From the NCBI GenBank assembly GCA_029071285.1, contig JAIEAS010000242.1, forward strand, positions 1-5,149: 5,149 nt of DNA. Direction: 5' to 3'. This document shows positions 1 through 4,693 of the stretch, piece after piece. A model generated the notes under the pieces. That model was not told the origin of the DNA. It saw nothing but the letters and a program-made list of their open reading frames with translations, and searched no databases. The position numbers and the translations under genes are program-made. Source of the stretch: Clostridia bacterium. GTDB taxonomy: Bacteria > Bacillota > Clostridia > Christensenellales > Borkfalkiaceae. Within the stretch, counting starts at the first letter, position 1; the number at the start of each line of letters is the position of its first letter.

Positions 1-31
1 GTCTATTTTTAAAACCCACACAAATAACGGG

Positions 32-66
32 GCGGCGGACGAATTAATTCGTCCGCCGCTTTTTTT
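32..66 (+). terminator. Rho-independent terminator of an upstream off-window gene
   Basis: Positions 32-59 are a perfect 28-base palindrome that folds into a 12-bp GC-rich stem with a TTAA loop, and seven T residues follow at 60-66. This is the textbook intrinsic terminator for plus-strand transcription, so a plus-strand gene should end left of the window. Read on the minus strand the same hairpin lies just beyond the small frames after rubrerythrin, but what follows it there (CCCGTTATTTG) is a poor U-tract, so termination in that direction would be weaker. Confidence 0.85.
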
Positions 67-75
67 AATGTTCAG

Positions 76-201
76 TTACAAATCGTCCGCATCCTGAATG
101 GGTTTTTCACCGTCCATAGGCGTTCCCGTGTAACTTCCGTTGGGGTCAAAACTGTCTTTAAACTTAACAGTCTTATTTGCAGTTTTTCGAGTTTTTGCCA
201 C
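76..201 (-). CDS. Small DPNGSYTG...DADDL-tail protein, start uncertain, possibly the frameshifted C-terminus of the upstream peptide gene
   Basis: The minus-strand frame ends at a TAA at 76-78 and encodes a C-terminus reading FKDSFDPNGSYTG, TPMDGEKP and IQDADDL. From memory this resembles the conserved tail of short clostridial hypothetical proteins (DPxGSYTGxP ... PVQDADDL). No function is known to me. The frame is the same as rubrerythrin's and stays open right back to its stop codon, but it has no ATG before the tail. The only ordinary start I see is a GTG at 199-201, which would give 41 residues and has no convincing ribosome site. It overlaps the Cys-rich peptide gene by 29 bases in another frame. 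A one-base change in the A-rich stretch around 173-200 would join the two into one protein of about 70 residues. The coding nature of the tail is fairly clear. The start and independence of the gene are not. Confidence 0.45.
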   Translation of the reverse strand: MAKTRKTANKTVKFKDSFDPNGSYTGTPMDGEKPIQDADDL

Positions 202-286
202 AGTTCTTGGTCCCGCTGGTCTTGTTTCCGCAATTCTTGCCGCAGCTCTTAGAAGACTGCTTGCTGTTTTCGTTGGTTTTTCTCAT
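173..286 (-). CDS. 37-residue Lys/Asn/Ser- and Cys-Gly-rich peptide, coupled to rubrerythrin
   Basis: This frame is too short for usual gene callers. Its ATG overlaps the rubrerythrin stop in an ATGA (283-286), and the AAGGAG just upstream, inside the last rubrerythrin codons, is a good ribosome site, so translational coupling is likely. The product is very hydrophilic and basic and has no signal peptide or membrane segment. Four Cys lie at residues 15, 19, 29 and 36 in repeated SCGKN / NCGN / NCGKN / KNCK units. Codons are the ordinary ones used by neighbouring genes (AAC, AAG, GGC, TGC), which supports real coding. The Cys spacing could suit metal binding or thiol chemistry, but that is inference; I recognise no named family. 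It may be the N-terminal part of a longer protein whose tail is the out-of-frame segment ending at 76. Confidence 0.6.
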   Translation of the reverse strand: MRKTNENSKQSSKSCGKNCGNKTSGTKNCGKNSKNCK

Positions 287-879
287 ATTTTCTCCTTTTT
301 GAACGGAATGTGCAGTTCAACTTCGCCCTGACTTGCCTTACAGAGAGGGCACACGTCCCAAGCCTTAGTTGAAGTATGCATATATCCGCATTCGCTGCAA
401 ATGTAAAGTATGGGTGTTTCGTTGGAAAAAAGCACGCCCTTAGTAAACGCTTCGTGGAGGTATCTGAAAATCATTTCGTGCCTTACTTCAACTTGTGCAA
501 CAAGTCTGAAGAGTGCGGCAATGTCTTTAAAACCTTCTTCTTCCGCGTCCTTTGCAAAGGCAGGATAAACCTGAGCATGTTCCTTGTGTTCGTCGTCAGC
601 CGCCAAAAGTAAACTTTCGCCCAAATCACCGCTGTGATAAGGATAACCGGCTTCGAGTTCGATATTGTCAAGTTTAGTGCCGTATTTGTTTAATTCCTCG
701 AAAAATCTTCTTGCGTGAACCGTTTCATTCTTCGCAAGAACTTTTACGGTGTCTGAAAGGGTAACGTAACCCTGTGAATTGGCGGCTTGTGCTATTAACT
801 GATAGCGCATTCCCGCCTGCGATTCCCCCGCAAAACTTCTTGCAAGATTTCTGTAAGTTTTAGTCTGGTCAAAATCCAT
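283..879 (-). CDS. rbr: Rubrerythrin
   Basis: This is a cytoplasmic non-haem diiron peroxidase of anaerobes. It reduces hydrogen peroxide to water with electrons passed through its rubredoxin-like domain. The 198 residues have the family's usual length and order. Residues 1-140 form the ferritin-like four-helix diiron domain, with Glu19 in the GES motif, the E52xxH55 pair, Glu97/Glu100 and the E131xxH134 pair as likely iron ligands. Residues 158-190 form the rubredoxin-like domain, with C161xxC164G and C177PxC180 to bind one iron. The start is fixed by a GGAGG at 886-890, six bases before the ATG. The gene stands first in a short minus-strand unit, with a coupled Cys-rich peptide directly after it. 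I found no clear PerR box (TTATAATnATTATAA type) upstream; a different palindrome lies at 905-918. No key residue appears to be missing. Confidence 0.97.
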   Translation of the reverse strand: MDFDQTKTYRNLARSFAGESQAGMRYQLIAQAANSQGYVTLSDTVKVLAKNETVHARRFFEELNKYGTKLDNIELEAGYPYHSGDLGESLLLAADDEHKEHAQVYPAFAKDAEEEGFKDIAALFRLVAQVEVRHEMIFRYLHEAFTKGVLFSNETPILYICSECGYMHTSTKAWDVCPLCKASQGEVELHIPFKKEKI

Positions 880-904
880 AACTGTCCTCCGTCAATTGTA
901 TTTT

Positions 905-918
905 GCGTAAGTTTACGC
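905..918. promoter_or_regulatory. Perfect palindrome in the rubrerythrin leader, possible operator
   Basis: GCGTAAgtTTACGC is a perfect inverted repeat with 6-bp arms and a 2-base centre, lying 15 bases upstream of the rubrerythrin GGAGG. Its position between the start codon and any upstream promoter is typical for a repressor site. A weak minus-strand -10-like TACAAT overlaps just downstream (about 896-901). The symmetry is visible; operator function is inferred. Confidence 0.35.
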
Positions 919-967
919 CGTTTATTCTTTGGCGGAGTTGGAATTATTTATTAAAAGCGGAAAATTA

Positions 968-996
968 TTGACATTTACCCAAGCTTAAAATAAAAT
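968..996 (+). promoter_or_regulatory. SigA-type promoter of tRNA-Leu
   Basis: TTGACA at 968-973 is a perfect -35 box, and TAAAAT at 991-996 matches the -10 consensus at five of six positions, with a 17-base spacer. Transcription would begin around 1003, just before the mature tRNA 5' end at 1007. This strength is usual for stable RNA genes. Confidence 0.85.
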
Positions 997-1006
997 AATA
1001 TGGAAT

Positions 1007-1089
1007 GCTGATGTGGCGGAATTGGCAGACGCGCAGGACTTAGAATCCTGTGGGCGACCGTGCAGGTTCAAGTCCTGTCATCAGCACCA
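1007..1089 (+). tRNA. tRNA-Leu (anticodon UAG)
   Basis: The acceptor arm GCTGATG (1007-1013) pairs fully with CATCAGC (1079-1085), followed by discriminator A and an encoded CCA (1087-1089). The anticodon stem CAGGA/TCCTG (1034-1038/1046-1050) frames the loop CTTAGAA, with anticodon TAG at 1041-1043, which reads CUN leucine codons. A long variable arm (TGGGCGACCG region) marks a class II tRNA, as expected for Leu, and the GGTTCAAGTCC T-arm is canonical. It has its own promoter and a terminator immediately downstream, so it is a single-gene unit. Confidence 0.97.
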
Positions 1090-1100
1090 CCACGAAAAAA

Positions 1101-1130
1101 GACACCGTAAGCGGTGCCTTTTTTATTTTT
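1101..1130. terminator. Bidirectional terminator between tRNA-Leu and the AraC gene
   Basis: The hairpin has arms 1101-1107 and 1112-1118 with a TAAG loop. On the plus strand one A-C mismatch is present and the stem is followed by TTTTTTATTTTT, ending the tRNA transcript. On the minus strand the mismatch becomes a G-U pair, and six U residues follow (1100-1095), ending the AraC-family gene whose stop codon lies at 1123-1125. One element serves both convergent genes. Confidence 0.85.
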
Positions 1131-1845
1131 TAAATTCGGTGGGGGAAACTCCGTAGTATTTTTTAAACACGCGGGAGAAGTAGAGGGGCTCGGAAAAGCC
1201 GCACGCTTCCGCCACCTGCGACACGGAGTAATTGCTGTATTTGTTTGAAATCCCGCCCGACAGAATGCTCGCGGCAAGCTCCATTCGCTGCGCAACCAAA
1301 AATTCGTGCGGGGTTACGCCGACCTCTTTTTTAAAAAGCTTCCTCACGTAGTCGTAATTTAAAGGCAGCTTTTTAATATAGTCGTCAAGCGCGTAAGTCG
1401 GGTTTGAAATATTTCCCGCAATATCCGTCCGCACAAGCTCGACCACGGGTGAAAATTCGGCTTTGGTGCAATACGCCGTAACGTAGCTTGCGATAAGATT
1501 GCCCAGCGCGGATAGAACCATATCCTTTTTCGGCATACCGCCGTTTAAATACTCTTCCGCCTGCAAAACGGCGTGGCGCACGCCGCTTTGCTTATCGTCG
1601 CAAAATACGGTAATCTCTTTTACGGGCAGAAAAGCCTGCTCAAGCAAAACGTGCAGTCCGTCCGCTTCAAGGGGAATAGAATACTCTTTAAGCGGCGGCA
1701 CGGCTATTATGTTGCCTGCGGCAAATTCCTTGTCCGTACCGTTAAAGTGTATCCGTCCGCTTTTGTAAGGCACTATAATTTCAAAATATCTGCTTTTATA
1801 ATCCGCCTGCCGCGCGTACTTTCCTGCATAGACAATATTGTTCAT
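1123..1845 (-). CDS. AraC-family transcriptional regulator
   Basis: This is a cytoplasmic DNA-binding regulator of 240 residues. The N-terminal part (about 10-90) contains short beta strands and the GNIIAVPPLKEYS segment, resembling the cupin-like ligand-sensing domain of AraC proteins, in a compact form. The C-terminal part carries the paired helix-turn-helix domain: about 150-195 (DDYIKKLPLNYDYVRKLFKK, then GVTPHEFLVAQRMELA) and about 207-240 (SVSQVAEACGFSEPLYFSRV, FKKYYGVSPTEF). The GFSEPLYFSRVFKKYYGVSPTEF signature is near the family consensus. The protein ends straight after the signature, which is normal. The start codon at 1843-1845 has only a weak GGAT ribosome site. The gene is divergent from the lipoprotein gene across 373 bases, an arrangement that often marks a regulator and its target. 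The ligand is unknown; a sugar or cell-envelope signal is possible but is inference. Confidence 0.95.
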   Translation of the reverse strand: MNNIVYAGKYARQADYKSRYFEIIVPYKSGRIHFNGTDKEFAAGNIIAVPPLKEYSIPLEADGLHVLLEQAFLPVKEITVFCDDKQSGVRHAVLQAEEYLNGGMPKKDMVLSALGNLIASYVTAYCTKAEFSPVVELVRTDIAGNISNPTYALDDYIKKLPLNYDYVRKLFKKEVGVTPHEFLVAQRMELAASILSGGISNKYSNYSVSQVAEACGFSEPLYFSRVFKKYYGVSPTEFKK

Positions 1846-1851
1846 ATCCGT

Positions 1852-1880
1852 ATTTTAACACATATAATCCGTTTTGTCCA
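1852..1880 (-). promoter_or_regulatory. Possible promoter of the AraC-family gene
   Basis: On the minus strand TGGACA (1880-1875) and TAAAAT (1857-1852) are 17 bases apart. If used, transcription would begin at or next to the ATG at 1845, giving an almost leaderless mRNA, which would fit the poor ribosome site. AT-rich sequence makes chance matches likely here. Confidence 0.3.
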
Positions 1881-1947
1881 TATAAATTTAACAAAAAGCG
1901 TGCCGTAATACCATTAATTATAAATATTATTACAATTTATTAATTAA

Positions 1948-1976
1948 TTTACATATACACGGTGCGGTGCTATACT
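1948..1976 (+). promoter_or_regulatory. Distal plus-strand promoter with extended -10
   Basis: TTTACA (1948-1953) and TATACT (1971-1976) are separated by 17 bases, and TGC directly precedes the -10, giving an extended -10 element. Transcription would begin near 1983 and give the lipoprotein mRNA a leader of about 235 bases. It ranks with the TTGACA promoter at 2102 as the best match in this intergenic region. Confidence 0.65.
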
Positions 1977-1993
1977 GAAAATGTAGTAAAAGG

Positions 1994-2003
1994 GGTGTAC
2001 ACC
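1994..2003. promoter_or_regulatory. GGTGTACACC palindrome, possible operator
   Basis: This is a perfect 10-bp palindrome about ten bases downstream of the predicted start of the distal promoter, a position where bound protein would block transcription. It stands out as GC-rich within AT-rich DNA. I do not recognise the binding protein. Confidence 0.35.
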
Positions 2004-2016
2004 AGATTCGGAAAAT

Positions 2017-2192
2017 TTGCATAATTTATGTATATAAACGGCGGTTTTTTGCATAAATGAAAAAATTTACATATTTTTACACCTTTTACACTATGTTTTA
2101 ATTGACACTATACAAAAAATGTGTTAAATTTATTCATATATTCCAAAAAAGACAAAATTTATTCACCAATTTTCGCATAAATGAATAAATTT
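2017..2192. repeat. Repeated TTnGCATAA / AAATTTATTCA motifs flanking the lipoprotein promoter
   Basis: TTTGCATAA occurs at 2017-2025 and 2048-2056, and TTCGCATAA at 2172-2180. The longer unit GCATAAATGAaaAAATTT (2051-2068) recurs as GCATAAATGAatAAATTT (2175-2192) with one mismatch in 18. AAATTTATTCA occurs at 2126-2136 and 2155-2165, and its reverse complement TGAATAAATTT at 2182-2192, with a one-mismatch copy at 2058-2068. The 2155-2165 and 2182-2192 copies form an inverted repeat with perfect 11-bp arms and a 16-base centre. The copies surround the TTGACA promoter at 2102-2130. They look like operator sites, possibly for the divergent AraC-family protein. Confidence 0.55.
2102..2130 (+). 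promoter_or_regulatory. Proximal promoter of the lipoprotein gene
   Basis: A perfect TTGACA (2102-2107) is followed after 17 bases by TAAATT (2125-2130), or after 16 bases by TTAAAT. The start would fall near 2136, within a copy of the AAATTTATTCA motif, leaving a leader of about 80 bases. A third -10-like TGGTATAAT (2192-2200) lies so close to the ribosome site AGGAGA (2205-2210) that its transcript would lose that site, so I favour 2102-2130. Confidence 0.6.
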
Positions 2193-2218
2193 GGTATAAT
2201 TTACAGGAGACTTGAGTT

Positions 2219-4603
2219 ATGAAAAAGAAAAACCTGATTATTTTTGCATTGGCGGCTATATCGGCTGCGACCGTGACGGCTGTTGGTTGCAACAAGGGAG
2301 ATGGTCACAAACATTCATACTCTATTAAGTCCAGTACTACCCAGCATTGGCAGGAGTGTGATTGCGGCGACAAGAAAAACGAGGCAGACCACGTTGACCT
2401 CATAAAGAACGGCACTGCAACGAAAGAATCCGACGGCAAGTGCGACGTCTGCGGCTATCAGCTCACCGTACCCAAACCCGAAGAAAAAACCGAATACACG
2501 GTTACCTTTAATATGAAGGGCCACGGCACTGCGCCCAAAGTACAGGTAGTGGAAAAGGGCAAAACGGCAACCGAGCCCGCGACCGCGCCTACGGCAACCG
2601 GCTACGACTTCAAGGGCTGGTTCATCGACGACGCTTGTTTGCATCCTTTTGACTTTAACGTAGCCATAGACGATAATACGACCGTTTACGCTAAGTGGCA
2701 GGTTAAGTCCTACACCGTAACCTTCGTCGACCACGATAATATCGGCACAATGCCCCAGGCGCTTACCGTCGATTACGGCGGAAAGGCAACTAAGCCCGAA
2801 ACCGACCCTACGGCAACGAACTTTACCTTCCTCGGCTGGTACAGCGACGAAGCGGGCGATAACGAGTTTGACTTTAATACGGAAATAACCGGCAATACAC
2901 AAATTTACGCTAAGTGGGAAGCATTAGTTGAAGAAGGTCAGGTTACCGTAAAATTCAATATGAACGGCGTAACGGGCGTAACCAACGCGCCTTCGCCTCA
3001 GGTTATAGACGAAAACACTACGGCAACCCAGCCTGCGACCAATCCTTCGTCGGCGAATTACGATTTCGGCGGCTGGTACGGTGAAGCGGCTTGTACCACT
3101 CCGTTTGACTTTAACGCGGCTGTCAGCGCGGATACCACCGTTTATGCAAAGTGGACGCCTAAAACTTATACCGTAACGTACAATATGAACGGTCACGGTA
3201 CGGCAATAAATCCCGACCAGGTAACGTACAACCAAAAGGTTGACGAACCCTTAGCTCCCACAGATACTGCATATAGTTTCCTCGGCTGGTATGATGCGGC
3301 AACGGGCGGAGTAAGGTTTGATTTTGACACGCCTATCACGGGAGATACCACTCTCTATGCACACTGGGAGGCGAAAGCCGTTTATACCGTAACTTTCGAT
3401 TTAAACGGTTACGAATTATGGACAGCGCCCGAAGCTCAGCAGGTAGTTGTAGGCAACTATGCAACCAAGCCCGTAACTAACTATCCCAACGATAATGAAA
3501 ATTTAGTCGGCTGGTCCACTTCGCAGGACGGCACGTCCGTATTCAATTTCAACACGCCTGTCACTGGTAATATAACTCTCTACGCTAAATGGGTGCCCAA
3601 GAAGCTTCCCCACCTGGAAGATATAGAACTTGCAGGTTCGAGCTTTGAAATAATTTGCGAAAACGGTACTCAGAAATGGGAGAACAATACCACTATTGAA
3701 ATTACGGATTATTTGCCGGGTGACGAAGTCGACGTTTACACGGTTAAACACGGCAATACCTATTATACGCTCGAAATCGAAGGTACCGGCGCGGACGTGG
3801 TTGTAACTGTTTACGACTCGACGCATACAGACGTAGTAGACACGCTTACAAAGAAGGTAACGTCTTATCCTGTACTCAGTCTGGACGGTACGGACATAAT
3901 CCTTAATAACTCTAACAGAAACGTAAAAAATATGTATGCTTTGTATTACGTGCCTGCCAGCGGAACGTATACTTTCGAACTTAAACAAACAAGTTCTAAT
4001 TACACCATATATGTTTATCCGGATTATGAAGAGGATCCCTATACGTATACATCGGCAAATAAAGGACAGGAGCGTGATATCAAGCTTACGGAAGGCGCTA
4101 CTTTGGCAATAAGTCTTATAGAAACCGGCGGTGCTAATTTCAGTTTAACGTTCGCTTTGACTGAGAAGATCCACGCGGGCGATCCCGACGGTTCCGAAGA
4201 CCATCCTTTTGTAATCACGGGTTCGGGCAGTAAGGTAATAGAACCGACAGACGACCCGACCTTCCAAAATGACTATTACGTAGTATTTACCGCAACCCAA
4301 GGAGGTACCTATCATATCACTTGCAGCAACCAGGATTGGCTTAACGGTGACAATTATAAGGTGTCATATACGGTTAACGACGTAACTAACGGTTTTGTGC
4401 CCAATGGTGGATATGATGGTGACTATTACAAGGACGGCGAATTCTTCTGCAATATGTATGATTATGAAAATCTGCCGGCGTATAATGCGGCACCCTATGC
4501 AACCGTAACCTTGGCTGCCGGTCAGTCGGTTACCATAATTATGACCAGAAACGGTCAGACTGGCGGCGTTGACAGTATGACCTGTACCGTAGAAATGGCT
4601 TAA
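2219..4603 (+). CDS. Multi-repeat surface lipoprotein (InlB B-type/Flg_new-like repeats)
   Basis: This 794-residue protein is predicted to be exported and anchored to the outer face of the membrane by a lipid. The signal peptide has a KKK start, a hydrophobic core and a lipobox-like AVGC with the lipidated Cys24. Residues 30-80 are a His/Cys module (H30, H32, H43, C47xC49, H58, C75xxC78GY) like the HxH...CxCG...DGKCDxCGY segments of other clostridial surface proteins; metal binding is plausible. Five tandem repeats follow (about 92-160, 165-233, 241-312, 317-383, 389-458), each built as YTVTFNMNG ... Q(V)xY/V ... P(T)xxY.F.GWY ... FDFN..I..DTTVYAKW, the Listeria-Bacteroides repeat pattern. 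Residues 463-794 are beta-rich and may hold two sandwich domains of pre-peptidase type. No catalytic motif, sortase signal or C-terminal membrane anchor is visible. The start is set by AGGAGA eight bases upstream. It is likely an adhesin or cell-surface binding protein; its partner is unknown. Confidence 0.9.
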   Translation: MKKKNLIIFALAAISAATVTAVGCNKGDGHKHSYSIKSSTTQHWQECDCGDKKNEADHVDLIKNGTATKESDGKCDVCGYQLTVPKPEEKTEYTVTFNMKGHGTAPKVQVVEKGKTATEPATAPTATGYDFKGWFIDDACLHPFDFNVAIDDNTTVYAKWQVKSYTVTFVDHDNIGTMPQALTVDYGGKATKPETDPTATNFTFLGWYSDEAGDNEFDFNTEITGNTQIYAKWEALVEEGQVTVKFNMNGVTGVTNAPSPQVIDENTTATQPATNPSSANYDFGGWYGEAACTTPFDFNAAVSADTTVYAKWTPKTYTVTYNMNGHGTAINPDQVTYNQKVDEPLAPTDTAYSFLGWYDAATGGVRFDFDTPITGDTTLYAHWEAKAVYTVTFDLNGYELWTAPEAQQVVVGNYATKPVTNYPNDNENLVGWSTSQDGTSVFNFNTPVTGNITLYAKWVPKKLPHLEDIELAGSSFEIICENGTQKWENNTTIEITDYLPGDEVDVYTVKHGNTYYTLEIEGTGADVVVTVYDSTHTDVVDTLTKKVTSYPVLSLDGTDIILNNSNRNVKNMYALYYVPASGTYTFELKQTSSNYTIYVYPDYEEDPYTYTSANKGQERDIKLTEGATLAISLIETGGANFSLTFALTEKIHAGDPDGSEDHPFVITGSGSKVIEPTDDPTFQNDYYVVFTATQGGTYHITCSNQDWLNGDNYKVSYTVNDVTNGFVPNGGYDGDYYKDGEFFCNMYDYENLPAYNAAPYATVTLAAGQSVTIIMTRNGQTGGVDSMTCTVEMA
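2492..3592 (+). repeat. Five tandem protein repeats encoded in the lipoprotein gene
   Basis: The repeats lie at about 2492-2698, 2711-2917, 2939-3154, 3167-3367 and 3383-3592, with linkers of a few codons (longest between repeats 2 and 3, LVEEG). They are shared mainly at protein level: G-W-[FY] in the middle, FDFN/FDFD near the end and YAKW/YAHW at the close. At DNA level, short blocks such as ctcggctggta, tttgactttaa and gctaagtgg recur, but the copies are clearly diverged. Repeat 5 is the most divergent (GWSTSQDG instead of GWYxx, FNFN instead of FDFN). Confidence 0.9.
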
Positions 4604-4628
4604 TCTGAATCAATAAAAATTTTGTGCG

Positions 4629-4656
4629 AGCTATTCCGCAAAAATGCGGAATAGCT
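4629..4656 (+). terminator. Strong hairpin after the lipoprotein gene, non-canonical terminator or processing site
   Basis: AGCTATTCCGCA and TGCGGAATAGCT form a perfect 12-bp stem around an AAAA loop, starting 26 bases after the stop codon. The next bases (GTGCGCATATTT) are not a U-tract, so it is not a standard intrinsic terminator. It could cap and stabilise the upstream mRNA, or reduce read-through into the next gene, which is on the same strand. Confidence 0.45.
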
Positions 4657-4665
4657 GTGCGCATA

Positions 4666-4682
4666 TTTAAAGAAACTTTAAA
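4666..4682. repeat. Short inverted repeat before the membrane protein gene
   Basis: TTTAAAG and CTTTAAA are 7-bp arms around AAA, ending 12 bases before the ATG at 4694. It covers the place where a ribosome site would be expected, and no clear AGGAGG-like site is present. It may be an operator or an RNA hairpin affecting translation, or a chance feature of AT-rich DNA. Confidence 0.3.
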
Positions 4683-4693
4683 ATTGGTATTTT

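Larger units (their letters stand above)
1846..2218. promoter_or_regulatory. Divergent AT-rich control region between regulator and lipoprotein genes
   Basis: This 373-base stretch has no convincing gene on either strand; the longest small frame begins at 2028 (about 10 codons) and lacks a ribosome site. It holds two good plus-strand promoters, a possible minus-strand promoter, a 10-bp palindrome at 1994-2003, three TTnGCATAA repeats, and a cluster of AAATTTATTCA motifs, described separately. The density of sites suggests that the lipoprotein gene is tightly regulated. Confidence 0.6.

Noticed and set aside
140..331. Plus-strand open frame of 63 codons with hydrophobic content
   Set aside because: It lies opposite the Cys-rich peptide and the end of rubrerythrin, has no ribosome site, and its composition is explained by the complement of Lys/Asn-rich codons.
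376..671. Open frames inside rubrerythrin on both strands
   Set aside because: Both are covered by a full-length, motif-complete rubrerythrin and lack ribosome sites.
1068..1295. Minus-strand frame spanning the tRNA end and AraC C-terminus
   Set aside because: It overlaps the helix-turn-helix of the AraC gene in another frame and runs through a terminator and a tRNA.
1499..1908. Two plus-strand frames opposite the AraC-family gene
   Set aside because: No ribosome sites, no recognisable domains, and a clear gene lies on the other strand.
2028..2060. Tiny frame starting with ATG in the lipoprotein leader (10 codons)
   Set aside because: No ribosome site precedes it and it has no coding signature; a leader peptide cannot be supported.
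2172..2200. TTCGCA-17-TATAAT with extended -10 as the main lipoprotein promoter
   Set aside because: Its start would fall in or after the AGGAGA ribosome site, removing it from the mRNA; the upstream promoters fit better.
2492..3592. CRISPR-like or other DNA-level repeat array
   Set aside because: The periodicity of about 210-220 bases comes from protein repeats with diverged DNA, not from identical short repeats and spacers.
2315..3988. Three long antisense frames within the lipoprotein gene (195, 103 and 161 codons)
   Set aside because: Their length follows from the codon bias and repeats of the sense gene; the Val/Arg/Gly-rich products have no domain, signal or ribosome site.
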